Shown here: positions 10,818 through 23,066 of the stretch, in pieces
Layout: each line of letters opens with the position of its first letter
Numbering within the stretch: the stretch's first letter is position 1
Source: Metellina segmentata
Taxonomy: Eukaryota > Arthropoda > Arachnida > Araneae > Tetragnathidae
DNA: 64,000 nt
Assembly (NCBI GenBank): GCA_947359465.1
Contig: OX375880.1
Location: 19,854,714-19,918,713, forward strand
Reading direction: 5' to 3'
Program-made: the position numbers and the translations under genes
The notes under the pieces: generated by a model
Told to the model about the DNA's origin: nothing
The model's input: only the letters and a program-made list of their open reading frames with translations
Database searches by the model: none

Positions 10818-12394
10818 GAGACAAATACTTCTTCGTACTCTTTTGCCTATCAAGGAATATCACCAAATTATTATTTTTTTAAAATTCAAGTTACAACAGT
10901 TGAAAACTAATTTATGTAACTTAAAATTCCATTGAGTTAGGTTCCGATGCGAAGAAACATTTTCCGTAGATTTTAAATCCGTTTTAAATTTGGAATCCAT
11001 CTTGAACGATCGCAGATAGAAAATTGGACATGGCCAATAAAATATCAGAGTTTATCACCAAACGGCATGCGTTCTTTTTTTAACTTAAAAAGCATCCCTT
11101 TGAATGGCAATATCATAAAAAAGTGATTATTCTAAGAAAACATATGGGTTTAGGCCACATAAATGATGTTGCACCTAACACATATTTCATTTCTTAAGAA
11201 ATAGGAGGTAAATAATTTAATCTCTCACAGCACGATTAGTGTTATCCAATTTGCTTTTAATTAAAATCTTATATTGTATTATGGATTTTATTGTCAACCT
11301 AGTTGATTGAAAATTTTTTTTTATCGCAATGTGATAAAATTTATATTTTTTCACTTTTCGATAGCGTGTAAACTATACTAAGTAAATTGGACTCTATTTC
11401 CACACACATTACTTAGTAAAAGATAGCACTAGATGTCGCTATGTGCATTGTCATGAATGTTTAATTTTTTTAGACGGGAGCTGGAAAAAATTTAAAGATA
11501 TTAGGAGAATTTCTTTGAGCTTGCCGACCCGCGCATTGTACGTGCCCTCAATTTTCCTAATTGCAGTTGGTAGCAAAAGGTCCTAAATCACACTTTTTTT
11601 CGTACTTCAATACATTTATAATATAAAGAATATGGCGTACAAATCTACTTAAATGCATATCGTACCTCTGAAAGAAATATAATCATCCAAATATGTGTAT
11701 CAGCATTACGTTTACATTTACTGTTTATAAATTTTATTTGGGGTTCGCTTCCAATAAAATACATTGCTAAAAGCACACCGCATTCGTGCTTCAACAATTG
11801 AATTAAGAAGGCTTACGTAAATTTAATTTCCCATTCCTTGTTCAAAGGCTGTATGGCATTTTTGGTAATCCTAGGTTTCCACTTATTTCCTTTTCTGCAC
11901 ATTGATTTCAATCTTCCGAATTTCTCAATAATTTCTATAATCAGACTGATGAAGAATTGCTGAACATTTACCTTTTACATAATTGCGTACTGTTCAAGTG
12001 AATATTCATATAAATGAGTTCATTTTGGAAATGAACACCATAGTCGTGTAAACGAGCCTTTAATAGAACTAAATTAAAATACTGAATTTCCACTTTTTCA
12101 ATTTAGAATAGAGGAAAGAGTTTGCTAATGGCACTAAAGCACCTAGTCAAAGATGCTTGTGTCCTGTTATTTGCGAAATTTGTGGTGAAAAATTATTTTT
12201 AACAAACGTAAATTATATGGAATTTTATTAAAGCTATCAGTTATGAACAGTGATTCAAAAAATATCGGAGCTCTGTGAGACAGTCAAACATTTAATAAAC
12301 CAACAAATACCAAATCTCAACCGTTTTTTCTCAACTTCATTCAATATGTTAAGGTTTTACTAAATCGACCATAAAGCTTAAAATTATTTTTAAA
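10818..12394. other. 1.6 kb AT-rich DNA with no gene or repeat recognised
   Basis: The sequence is unique within the window, AT-rich, and has stop codons in all frames. No splice-bounded coding segment, tRNA-like box or terminal repeat was seen. It may be ordinary intergenic DNA or an old, unrecognisable element. Confidence 0.35.
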
Positions 12395-15300
12395 TCTCTA
12401 CTATTATAAAGTAAAGTTTTTGTGTGTGTGTGTGTCATGAAGTTGTGCCCTGACGAATTTATGGCATTCACACTAATGAAATTTGGCACACATGTAGTAC
12501 GAATTTTTTTGCGATTTTATAGACCAGCCCGATTTTTAAAATTTAATCTTAAAAATTTTAAAATTAATTTAATACGATGTTCTATTATTATTATCTTTCT
12601 TCCGAATGGCAACAGTCATGAATCGGTATTGAATGAATCCGTATGTGTATCCGTTGCCGTGTAGCCGCCCGATTACTGCATATCCTTTCAAAAATGTATT
12701 GCTTTTTTTAAAGCATGTTAACTTTTAGTTAGCGTTGACTTTTAATCTTTTGTATAAGTATCTTTTTATTGTGCTTACTTCATTTTTGAAACTGGATAAC
12801 GGTTGTGCTATACGTTTGTTATTGTTTCTTTTTTGGACTACAATACTTTGGATTTTGATTTTTAAAGCATATTAACTTTTAGTTCGGATATTTTTTTCAA
12901 AGTTTAGCGATATTTAATTTTGATCTTTTGTGCAATTTCTGGTTTGTTTCATTTATGCAATCTTTTGTTTGTTTCTGTATAGTACTTTGGTTTTCGTATA
13001 GTTAATTTTTATCATTTTTGTTGTTGTACATACGACTAAATCAGATGACTCAAGAGTGGAACAGTATGCACATTTGACGCATCTGATTCAGATGCGTTGA
13101 TGAAAGATGGAAATGTTGCTGTACAAAATTGCTTTTGCGATTGCAGGCGATGCTTTTGTAAATTTTTATATTGCATAAATTATCAAAATTAAATATTGCT
13201 ATTCTTTCCAAAAGACACTCAAACACAGAAACAAACAAAAAAGTTCATTAAATAATAACAAAATTATGGCATTTTGCAATAACGGCCTCTTTTCACGTAC
13301 GTCCCACAATGTTTTGTTATACGACTAAAACAAATGCTGTTTTTATGTTTTTGTTTAGTAACGGCTTCTCCCATTAGATTACACTGCTATATTTTGCCTC
13401 ACGAAAATATCAGTCATGTTTGCATAACATTGTCGTCATTTTACTGCGTTGTTGCTTTAATGTAGTTAGACCAACACCGACTGTATACAAAGATTTTGAT
13501 TTTTAAAGCATATTAACTTTTAGTTTGGATATTTTTTTCAAAGTTTAGTGATATTTAATTTTGATCTTTTGTGCAATTTCTGGTTTGTTTCATTTATGCA
13601 ATCTTTTGTTTGTTTCTGTATAGTACTTTGGTTTTCGTATAGTTAATTTTTATCATTTTTGTTGTTGTACATACGACTAAATCAGATGACTCAAGAGTGG
13701 AACAGTATGCACATTTGACGCATCTGATTCAGATGCGTTGATGAAAGATGGAAATGTTGCTGTACAAAATTGCTTTTGCGATTGCAGGCGATGCTTTTGT
13801 AAATTTTTATATTGCATAAATTATCAAAATTAAATATTGCTATTCTTTCCAAAAGACACTCAAACACAGAAACAAACAAAACAGTTCATTAAATAATAAC
13901 AAAATTATGGCATTTTGCAATAACGGCCTCTTTTCACGTACGTCCCACAATGTTTTGTTATACGACTAAAACAAATGCTGTTTTTATGTTTTTGTTTAGT
14001 AACGGCTTCTCCCATTAGATTACACTGCTATATTTGGCCTCACGAAAATATCAGTCATGTTTGCATAACATTGTCGTCATTTTACTGCGTTGTTGCTTTA
14101 ATGTAGTTAGACCAACACCGACTGTATACAAAGATTTTGATTTTTAAAGCATATTAACTTTTAGTTTGGATATTTTTTTCAAAGTTTAGTGATATTTAAT
14201 TTTGATCTTTTGTGCAATTTCTGGTTTGTTTCATTTATGCAATCTTTTGTTTGTTTCTGTATAGTACTTTGGTTTTCGTATAGTTAATTTTTATCATTTT
14301 TGTTGTTGTACATACGACTAAATCAGATGACTCAAGAGTGGAACAGTATGCACATTTGACGCATCTGATTCAGATGCGTTGATGAAAGATGGAAATGTTG
14401 CTGTACAAAATTGCTTTTGCGATTGCAGGCGATGCTTTTGTAAATTTTTATATTGCATAAATTATCAAAATTAAATATTGCTATTCTTTCCAAAAGACAC
14501 TCAAACACAGAAACAAACAAAAAAGTTCATTAAATAATAACAAAATTATGGCATTTTGCAATAACGGCCTCTTTTCACGTACGTCCCACAATGTTTTGTT
14601 ATACGACTAAAACAAATGCTGTTTTTATGTTTTTGTTTAGTAACGGCTTCTCCCATTAGATTACACTGCTATATTTTGCCTCACGAAAATATCAGTCATG
14701 TTTGCATAACATTGTCGTCATTTTACTGCGTTGTTGCTTTAATGTAGTTAGACCAACACCGACTGTATACAAAGATTTTGATTTTTAAAGCATATTAACT
14801 TTTAGTTTGGATATTTTTTTCAAAGTTTAGTGATATTTAATTTTGATCTTTTGTGCAATTTCTGGTTTGTTTCACTTATGCAATCTTTTGTTTGTTTCTG
14901 TATAGTACTTTGGTTTTCGTATAGTTAATTTTTATCATTTTTGTTGTTGTACATATAGAACTAAATCAGGTCACTCAAGAGTGGAACAGTATGCGCATTT
15001 GACGCATCTGATTCAGATGCATTGATGAACGATGGAAATGTTGCTGTACGAAAACTGAAGTACACAGAAATCGCTAAACTTCCAAAAAATATAAAAACCA
15101 AAAGTAACAGGTGATGCTTTTGTAAATTTTTATATTGCATAAATTATCAATATTAAATATTCCTATTCTTTCCATCAGTGGTATGTACCACACCTTCTCC
15201 GTTTCAATCTCGGAATACATAGCGACAATAAATGTATGAAACAGGTCTCTGCTATTGAAAAAGATATCCAAATAAGCCAAACGAAAAGTTAATATGCTTT

Positions 15301-15760
15301 AAAAATTATAATACAAACTATCGTACTCTCAAACAGAAACAATAACAAACAACCTATTGCACAACTGTGATCCAGTTCCAAAAATGGAGGAAACACAAAA
15401 ATATATATACTTATGTTATACATTATGATAATCCAAACTAATAGTTAATATGCTTTTAAAAATGCAATAAATTTTTATAAGGGATATCCAGTAATCGGGC
15501 AGCTACATACGCACAGTAAATACGTATTTAGTCGATGCCAATTGAAGACTTGCTATTTGGAGGAACACAATAATAATTAAATATCTCATTACATTACTTT
15601 TAAAATGTTCTGGATTAAATTTTAAAATTCGTGGTGGACTATAAAATTTTAAAATATTCACACTACTTACGTGCCAAATTTCATTATTGGAAGTACTATA
15701 GATTCGTCAGGACATGCCGAACATACAACACACGTAGTACTTCATTTTATAATTGTCTAG
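12395..15760. mobile_element. Long inverted-repeat (fold-back-like) element holding a 641-bp array
   Basis: The left arm, about 12395-12735, starts TCTCTACTATTATAAAG and contains CCCTGACGAATTTATGG, ATGAAATTTGGCACACATG and GCCGCCCGATTACTG. The right arm, about 15430-15760, read on the minus strand, carries the same landmarks in the same order (TCCTGACGAATC, ATGAAATTTGGCACG, GCTGCCCGATTACTGG). The arms are diverged but clearly homologous over more than 300 bp. Between them sits a tandem array. Long arms with internal tandem repeats recall fold-back elements. The TCTCTACTA start also resembles a Helitron 5' end. No target duplication was found and no transposase is encoded. Confidence 0.6.
12856..15056. 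repeat. 641-bp tandem repeat, 3.4 copies
   Basis: Near-identical copies start at about 12856, 13496 and 14137, and a fourth begins at 14778 and diverges after about 14960. A block near 15110-15170 is a further fragment. The identical 62-codon frames they contain (13050-13238 and so on) are repeat by-products without domain character. High identity between the three full copies implies recent amplification or homogenisation. Confidence 0.9.
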
Positions 15761-16129
15761 ACTCGCTGCCAAAAGTTAAGGACATTGTGTAATATGTTAA
15801 TTTCTGTAAGCTAATCTAAAGTTGCAATTTGCTGCAGAGTTAGATGGAACTATGCAAATGTGTTATGTAACAGCCAATCACAGTTTCGTGCCGACAAATA
15901 TGAAAAGGCAGTCGTATAAGAAGCCAGCACTGTCAAGGATTAGAGGAGTTGCATGTAAGTGCTATAAAAAGTGTTTGCAACTTTTGTAGGATTAGTTTTC
16001 AAAACGGACGTGTTTCTCTCACTTCCACAACACAAATAGCAAATAGTGAGCGCTGCCGTTCTGTGGGATGCCTTCAAGTTGGGCAATCAATCACTCATAT
16101 TGCTCTTTTCTTTGCCGTTCATTACGTCA
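15761..16129. other. Short spacer between tandem arrays
   Basis: No gene was recognised. A TATAAGAAGCCAGCAC segment near 15915 could be promoter-like, but nothing coding follows it. The stretch leads directly into the 422-bp repeats. Confidence 0.3.
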
Positions 16130-17397
16130 TTTTATGATTATGCAAACAAGCCAAACAGTTGTGCAAACACCTGTGCCCCCCTGCCAAAAGGTTACAACCC
16201 CTGTGGTTCAACGATATATTGCTGTTGTAGCAAACCACTCATCATACAGGGCTGTGCCAAAGGGCAAATCTTTCCCAATTAAATAAACATGTCAATGCCA
16301 TCAAAAAGCAACTCTTGCGAGAATTGCTCCGTAGTTTTTCAATTTACAAATCTATACACATTACGCGTCACACAAATGAGGCCTTAAAACACACGACACA
16401 GTTTTTAACATATTGAAACCATCTGGACTACTCTCGCACATATTGGAGCACCGATTATGTTTCTCACAAATATCAATCCACTTTCACTGTGCAATGGCAC
16501 AACACTCTGTCAAGAAACTCGTGCGAACTATTATTGAAGCCACCATCGTGATTTTATGATTATGCAAACAAGCCAAACAGTTGTGCAAACACCTGTGCCC
16601 CCCTGCCAAAAGGTTACAACCCCTGTGGTTCATCGATGTATTGCTGTTGTAGCAAACCACTCATCATACAGGGATGTGCCAAAGGGCAAATCTTTCCCAA
16701 TTAAATAAACATGTCAATGCCATCAAAAAGCAACTCTTGCGAGAATTGCCCCGTAGTTTTTCAATTTACAAATCTATACACATTACGCGTCACACAAATG
16801 AGGCCTTAAAACACACGACACAGCTTTTAATATATTGAAACCATCTGGACTACTCTCGCACATATTGGAGCACCGATTATGTTTCTCACAAATATCAATC
16901 CACTTTCACTGTGCAATGGCACAACACTCTGTCAAGAAACTCGTGCGAACTATTATTGAAGCCACCATCGTGATTTTATGATTATGCAAACAAGCCAAAC
17001 AGTTGTCCAAACACCTGTGCCCCCCTGCCAAAAGGTTACAACCCCTGTGGTTCATCGATGTATTGCTGTTGTAGCAAACCACTCATCATACAGGGATGTG
17101 CCAAAGGGCAAATCTTTCCCAATTAAATAAACATGTCAATGCCATCAAAAAGCAACTCTTGCGAGAATTGTCCCGTAGTTTTTCAATTTACAAATCTATA
17201 CACATTACGCGTCACACAAATGAGGCCTTAAAACACACGACACAGTTTTTTAATATATTGGAACCATTTGGACTACTCTCGCACATATTGGAGCACCGAT
17301 TATGCGTCTCACAAATATCAATCCACCTTCACTGTGCAATGGCACAACACTCTGTCAAGAAACTCATGCGAAATATTATTGAAGCCACCATCGTGAC
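16130..17397. repeat. 422-bp tandem repeat, 3 copies
   Basis: The units begin at the ATTTTATGATTATGCAAACA block at 16129, 16551 and 16973 and each ends near GAAGCCACCATCGTGA. The spacing is exactly 422 bp and only scattered substitutions are seen. Open frames across the units (for example 17096-17434) change with frame and copy and have no recognisable domain. Confidence 0.9.
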
Positions 17398-18354
17398 TCC
17401 ACATGCTGCAAGTTTAAACGTATTCATTCGTTAAATACCAATCATCACTTCTGATATCCCCATTCCAATTTAAAAAACTTCAGTTCCCAGTTCGTTTAAG
17501 ATTCACTGTCAGCATCAACAAGGCACAATCACCCCTTAAAGTCGTACAACTCTGTCTCATTCAACCGTGTTTCTCCCACGCTCAAGTGTTTGAGATTATT
17601 TAATACCTTTTTACTTTTATAAAGAGATATCACTTAAATTTCTTGCCACATATGGTTATTTTAATAAGTGTACATGTATACTCTCTCGGGGAAAAATAAT
17701 CAAGTAAAAAATTCATATTTTTAAAATTTGTTTTCCTTTTGCACATGGCACAGACTTATTTCATTTCATTTAATTGTTTCTAAAGTTACATTTCACATCT
17801 ACAAACGTTGCTAATTTTAAAAATTCAGGTAAGCAAAAAAATAATTATCTTTGTACTCAACAAAATAACAAAAAATACCTTTTATTTTGGTCTATTAATC
17901 TATTTTATTCAAAATTACCTCAACTTGCAAAAATATTTCTAATTTTTCTGTCTCCCTATTATTTAAGTAATTTGGGGTTAAAATATACTATGTTGCCCAA
18001 ATCAACACATTTTATTGTTGTGTTCAAAATAAGATACACATTTCAGTTGTAAAATTTAAAAAATAATAGACTCATTTTTTCGGTTTTCAGTAAAAAAAAC
18101 ATGTTTCTCACTCCTTTTATCATTCAATTTTCTCAACTGCCTTATTCAAAAACTTAAATCTCTTTAATTCTTAGAAAATACAATTTTTGCCATTGTAGTA
18201 ATATATGCATGTGTATAAGATCGATTTTAAAAATAATACAACAATAAACACAAATTGTGCAAGTTTTTATTACAAATTTCAACCAATTTTAAATTTGAAG
18301 AAATTTGTAATTTTTAATTAACATCACACAAAAGCAACACAATTGCCTATTAAC
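17398..18354. other. AT-rich DNA, no gene seen
   Basis: The stretch is very AT-rich with many T and A runs and no supported coding sequence. The frame at 17774-18052 is rich in F, L, N and K, as expected from AT-rich DNA, and is not called. Confidence 0.35.
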
Positions 18355-18720
18355 GAGGGTCTAATATCAATTCCCTAATTGAGACATCCGAGGTAATTTT
18401 TTATTATCGTCGTACTATAGCAACTCAACGTGCTATTTACAACGGTCCGGTATCAATCTCTAAGTAAAAGATCCGAGGCAATTTTTAATTAACGTCGTAC
18501 AATACCAACTCAACGGGCTTTTGACTACGGTCCGGGATCAATCGCCTAAGGAAAGTATCCGAGAAAATTGGGTAATTTTTAACTAACGTTCTCAAGCACT
18601 ACAACTACCTATTAACTAGGGTCGTAGTTAAATCCAATAAGGGAAATATACGTGGACAACCACGGTCATATCATAACATAACACCTCAGCTGGCACCCCA
18701 CCCTCCAAGTAATTGTGACG
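18355..18720 (-). repeat. Tandemly repeated SINE tails, minus strand
   Basis: Three to four diverged units of roughly 100 bp each carry AACGTCGTACnATAnCAACT, CAACGGGCTnTTnAC and GGTCCGGnATCAAT, the family A tail in reverse. The last unit continues into CAGCTGGCACCCCACCCTCC, the body. This is a small local amplification of the SINE tail, older than the satellite at 26790-31985. Confidence 0.6.
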
Positions 18721-18729
18721 TCACACCCA

Positions 18730-18918
18730 TTCACTGTCTTCGCAATTCCAATTTCACAATAACGAGGCCATCACGCCGTTGTCCGTGGTGTTGGTTTGCG
18801 GAGCAAACCAAATGGGAATCTGGAGCAAACACCGGTGGTTTACAAACGTTCCCAATAGACACACCTAACACCACAAAGTACAGCACGGGCAACGCCATGC
18901 TAGCCACGCAGTGGCTAG
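18730..18918 (+). mobile_element. Helitron-like 3' end
   Basis: The segment holds GGTTTGCGGAGCAAACC, then CACGGGCAACGCCATGC, and ends in the hairpin TAGCCACGCAGTGGCTA at 18901-18917 with CTAG at 18915-18918 followed by T. A hairpin close to a CTRR end followed by T is the Helitron 3' signature. A possible 5' partner is the TCTCTACTA at 12395, but that pairing is inference. Confidence 0.45.
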
Positions 18919-18944
18919 TTATATATAAATAAAACGTTTTACTA

Positions 18945-20442
18945 CACTAATGCCCAAAATTAAGGTCACAAACATGAAATCTATGAGAACTGGAGAAATA
19001 TTCAGTTAATTGCAACGAAATATGGCACAGAGATATATTATTATGAGAGAAAGCATATAGGAGTATAACAATATGACAAAGATTTGAATTGTAAGTTAAG
19101 ATATATGTTATATAAAAAACGGTCAAATCACTATGCATTTATCTCGGGATAGGTTCGTCTACTATGGAATGTGGCCACCTTGCACTGCTATACAACCCTC
19201 ACAACGAGCCTTCACATTGTTAATGAAGGTGTCAAGAAATGCTTGCGGCAATAAATCCCATTCTCTCACAAGCGCGGCTTTTAACGCCTGAAGGGTCCTG
19301 GGAGGGGGGTAACGTCGTGCAATGGCTCTTCCTAGACCTTTCCAAATAATATTCTATAGGATTGAGATCCGGATACTTCGCGGGCCAGTTCATACGGCGA
19401 ATATCCTCTTCAAGAAAATTATCAACATTGTGAACTCTGTGTGGCCGCACATTATCGTCCATAAAAAGGAAGTCCGGGCCTGCAGCACCCAGGGACAACC
19501 TCACATAGATTTCAAGGACTTCATCCCTATAGCGCTGTGCGATAACACTACCCTAATCATAGACGTGCAGTGGTGTACGACTGTCCAACATGATGCCGCC
19601 CCAGACAAGGATTCCTCTGCCAAATTGGTAGATTTCCCTTACGTTGGAGGGATGATAGCGAGCTCCACGTTCTTCTCCAGATAAAGACTCGTCGAGAATC
19701 ACTGTGCTGAATCTCGACTGACACGCCCCCATTCTTGGTGTGTCCAAGAATGGTGTGTTCGGCTCCACGACAATTGGGCTCTCCTGTGTAAGACACACAA
19801 CTGGACAACAAGACACCAAGGGAGATACTCCACTGGACACCGGGCGTAAGGGGCCCTATCTGATAATGTCTGTATACTGTTTGCCTGGAAATTCTTTTTC
19901 CAGACGCAGCAGCAAGGTCACGAGAAAGCTCTGTAGCCGTTGTTTGCCTATACCGTCGTGCTCTTAATGCCAAGTAGAGATCCTGTGCATGTGTCGTTAC
20001 TCTTGGGCGGTCTTTGCCGGGCTTAATGGTGATAGTACCACATGTTTGGAATTTATTCCACAACCTGGATACCACTTTTAGTGCCACTTGTAACCATCGA
20101 GTCACCTCTGCTTGAGCCTGTCCAGCTTCAAGCCTGTCAATGGCTCTCCATCTCATTGAATCATCTAAACGATGATGAGAACTCATTCTCACTGCAAAAA
20201 GTGAAACCTCTGGGTTTTTACGCAATATTCACAACACTGCAAGAGAAACTCCCAGATGCTTAAACGGTCAAATTCCACGTTCTACAAAACTAACGCCAAA
20301 AACCATTTTTTCCAAACTGGAGGTTAACATTGTGCTACCCGTTCTTCAAAATATATAAAATACAAATTTTATTACATTTTCTTGTAGCAATTTTGAATTA
20401 TTTTTAAAAACGTGTTTGTGACCTTAATTTCGGACACCAGTG
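18945..20442 (-). mobile_element. Tc1/mariner-type transposon (1,498 bp), full length, inactive
   Basis: TA dinucleotides flank the element (18943-18944 and 20443-20444). Inverted repeats of about 29 bp start CACTAATGCCCAAAATTAAG on the left. The right end, read in reverse, starts CACTGGTGTCCGAAATTAAG, and both continue GTCACAAAC. The single transposase gene runs on the minus strand and is broken. Both termini and the target duplication survive, so the unit is structurally complete. Confidence 0.93.
19232..20186 (-). pseudogene. Tc1-like DD34E transposase, broken
   Basis: The N-terminal half (from about 20186 down to 19840) reads MSSHHRLDDSMRWRAIDRLE and shows the paired helix-turn-helix DNA-binding style of Tc1. 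A frameshift lies near 19800-19850. The next frame gives ERGARYHPSNVREIYQFGRG and ILVWGGIMLDSRTPLHVYD, then a TAG at 19553-19555. The same frame continues with FLFMDDNVRPHR (second catalytic Asp) and WPAKYPDLNPIE (catalytic Glu), the DD34E hallmark. I chose the internal Met at 20186 because it matches the usual Tc1 start; an upstream Met at 20225 is also in frame. At least one nonsense change and one or more frameshifts make it non-functional. Confidence 0.9.
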
Positions 20443-20444
20443 TA

Positions 20445-20902
20445 GTTTTAAGCACAAAGTGGAAGCATAGTTACAAAAGTATGAGCGAATTCTGGAAAAT
20501 TTATAATTTACAGGAAACATTCTAGGATCTAGTGTTTAAAATTATACTTTAAAAGAAATTTTGATGATGGAATTCGTTGTTTCAATTATCCACAAAAAAA
20601 TGTGGAAATGAGTCAGAAAAAATGACAATACTTTTGATGTTAGAAGATGCAGAATTTCCAAATAGAATGGCGTTTGATGCAAGCAAGACATTATTCATAA
20701 AATTTCCAAGTATCAGAAGAAGATGCAGGTTGTGGAATTTAAGTCGCACGGGAGTTACAGGTCGGGCTACTGTCATCTGAACGGAATCAATCTCGAAGAG
20801 AAAAAAAGAAATCCCACCATTTGTTCAATACTTTTTGCCATCAATTCTTATCCACGTGCTGTAAAATACCTTTTGATCACGTTTCTCCTTTCTATTTTTC
20901 AG
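20445..20902. other. Spacer upstream of the MATH-BTB gene
   Basis: No gene of its own is seen. Its right end is pyrimidine-rich and finishes TTTCTATTTTTCAG at 20902, a good splice acceptor, so part of it may be a 5' UTR intron of the MATH-BTB gene. A short frame at 20577-20780 has no recognisable domain. Confidence 0.35.
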
Positions 20903-21055
20903 CTCTAATCACCAATCAACTTGATATGCAGTGACACTTCATATTGTGTTCAAGTGAGCGGATAGATGGGAGTAAACGTGTTCCATTGATTCCCTGTGTC
21001 GCTCGAACCTTTCGTGTAAGGATAGGAGGACAGTTGAGCACGAATCTGCTCTGTA

Positions 21056-22691
21056 ATGGCGAGAGACGAGTCAGAAGAGAGGCGAAACCTCACCCTGATC
21101 TGGCGGATAGAGAACCTCAGCTACTGGCAACCTGGATTTCATGGGAGGGAAATCCAAAGTAATCGCTTTAAACCTCTCTGTATGGATGGAAGACAACTTT
21201 TCCTGCGTTTGTTTCCGAAGGGTAAAGATGAAAAGGACTCACATCTCCAACTAAAACTTGACTCATCGGGCGGAGTCCCCGAATATTTGATCGATTGTGA
21301 TTGGTCCCTTTTAGATGATGTAGGATCGCCTCTTTTTACTAAGACTTTGAAAAATAAACTCTTTAACTTTTTTATACCAGTCGACATGGCTTCTTGTCCG
21401 ACGCACGAAGAGGTGTTCGTCACCAGGAATTCCTCATTCTTGCCTCTCGACACCTTGACTGTCCGTTGTCGTATATGGTAGTCCGAGAAAGATCTCGAAC
21501 AAAACGAACACATTTCCGCTCGCACTAGAATAAATTCCGCTGAGAAGTCCTTCGAATGGCGTATTCAAGCATTCAGCTCTCTTGAATTGGGTCAGAAAGT
21601 TACCACTCAAGTACAGGTGTATGATGCTTCAGTCTTCCTGTTGATATTTTCCTTAGCAGGAACATCGCTTGAAGAAGCTAAAGTCAGTTTTCATATCATT
21701 GCAGTGAAAACCGATAACGTACACTTAACACTTAATATTTCCGTTTTAAAGGAAGAGAAGGAAATTAAATGGGCGGAAGTGATATGTATCCAGGAAAGAG
21801 ACGATAGAAGAAACTTGTGATCTTCAAAAATTCGTTTCAAGGAAAGAAATGCTGGAGAGAACATCGGATTTGTTGTGTGGTGACGATCTCAATCTGCTTT
21901 GCAAGATCACCGCTATAAAAGAATATCCAGATCAACTCATCGAGCATTCTTACTACGGACCTACTAATATGAAAATATATATCCCAAGACAAAATGTTAG
22001 TGTAACCAGAAACGATCGTGCATCTTCAAGGCAAACTAAACTAAATACGAGAAACAACGTTTCCACCTTTGTAGAAGCAAGCAGTCAGACCACCCTTCAG
22101 ACTAGTGACCACCCTGACAACTCCCAACACAGAAGTAACCACGCGGCCGTTCTACTAGATGACCTCCTGACGCTGTATAAGGACCAAACCCTGTTCGATT
22201 TCGAACTTCGCTCGGGCGACGTCTCCTTTCCCGTCCACAAGAACATCCTGAGTGCCCGATCCCCGGTCTTCAGGGCCATGTTCTCTGGTGACATGCGGGA
22301 GGCCAACTCTACATCCCAAGACGTCCCGGATGTGGACGCTCACACCCTTAACCGGATGCTGACCTATCTGTACTCGGGCACCCTAGACGACCTGCAGTGG
22401 GAGGCTGCGGTCAAGCTGTACTATGCGACAGACAAGTACCAGGTGCCATCCCTGAAGCAGGAGTGCTCGTCCATATTGCGATCCGGCCTCTCTGTCTCGA
22501 ACGTGAGCGAAATCTTGGAACTGGCGGACAGACACCAGGACCAAGAGCTGACATCATTTGTTCACGACTTCTTTTTGTTCCACTTCGATGAGATAGTGCT
22601 CTCCCACGAGTGGGACAAGTTTCTGCAGAGAAACAGTTACTTTGCTTGGAAAACAATGAAGAAGATATACAAGAAAAAGGTTCAGAAATGA
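21056..22691 (+). pseudogene. MATH-BTB (TDPOZ/speckle-type POZ-like) protein, probably a pseudogene
   Basis: Proteins of this type are substrate adaptors for cullin-3 ubiquitin ligases: MATH binds the substrate and BTB binds CUL3. The first ATG at 21056 opens a MATH domain (LTLIWRIENLSYWQPGF, then FLRLFPKG), open to a TAG at 21479-21481. The same frame resumes with a second MATH-like segment (SFEWRIQAFSSLELGQKVTT) to a TGA at 21818-21820. A one-base frameshift near 21790-21815 leads to the third piece, 21849-22691, with a clear BTB domain (TLFDFELRSGDVSFPVHKNI, VFRAMFSGDM, LTYLYSGTLDDLQ) and a BACK-like C-terminal tail ending KKKVQK. Coding DNA is GC-richer than its flanks. Upstream, a splice acceptor at 20901-20902 hints at a 5' UTR intron. 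TDPOZ genes are much expanded in spiders. Sequencing error at the two lesions cannot be excluded. Confidence 0.85.
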
Positions 22692-23066
22692 AAGGCCAGT
22701 GAGATCATATCGTATATTAGCCAGTAATCAGTTATGACATGATTGCAGTCCTGGTGATTAGGATTTTTTTTACAAAACATTAGTCTATCGGAATGCATGG
22801 AATTGAGTGAAATGTGTCATGTTTGATAACAGCTACTTGCTATACCACCAGAAAGACTTGGAATTAAGTTTGAAAGAAAGGTTTGCACTTTTTATGTGTG
22901 AATATTCCTTCTGTGTGAATGAATCTGCGGATGATTTTGTTTGGATGTGTGAGGCACAATTTTAAAAGTATGACTTAGAATGGTGAACATTGACTTAGCG
23001 CTTGAAATTAAATTTGTGTGCTTGAAACAGTGTTGAAACAGTGCTTGAAATTAAATTTATCTTGAA
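22692..23066. other. 3' flank of the MATH-BTB gene
   Basis: No coding frame is seen. The stretch could hold the 3' UTR, but no canonical AATAAA was found close to the stop. A GTGCTTGAAA motif is repeated near 23020-23050. Confidence 0.35.

Noticed and set aside
13050..14520. Three identical 62-codon minus-strand frames as a repeated gene family
   Set aside because: They recur only because the 641-bp non-coding unit is tandemly repeated. The peptide has no domain, and the diverged fourth unit does not preserve the frame.
17096..17434. 112-codon frame as a gene
   Set aside because: It lies in the third 422-bp unit and is interrupted in the other two units, so it is not maintained.
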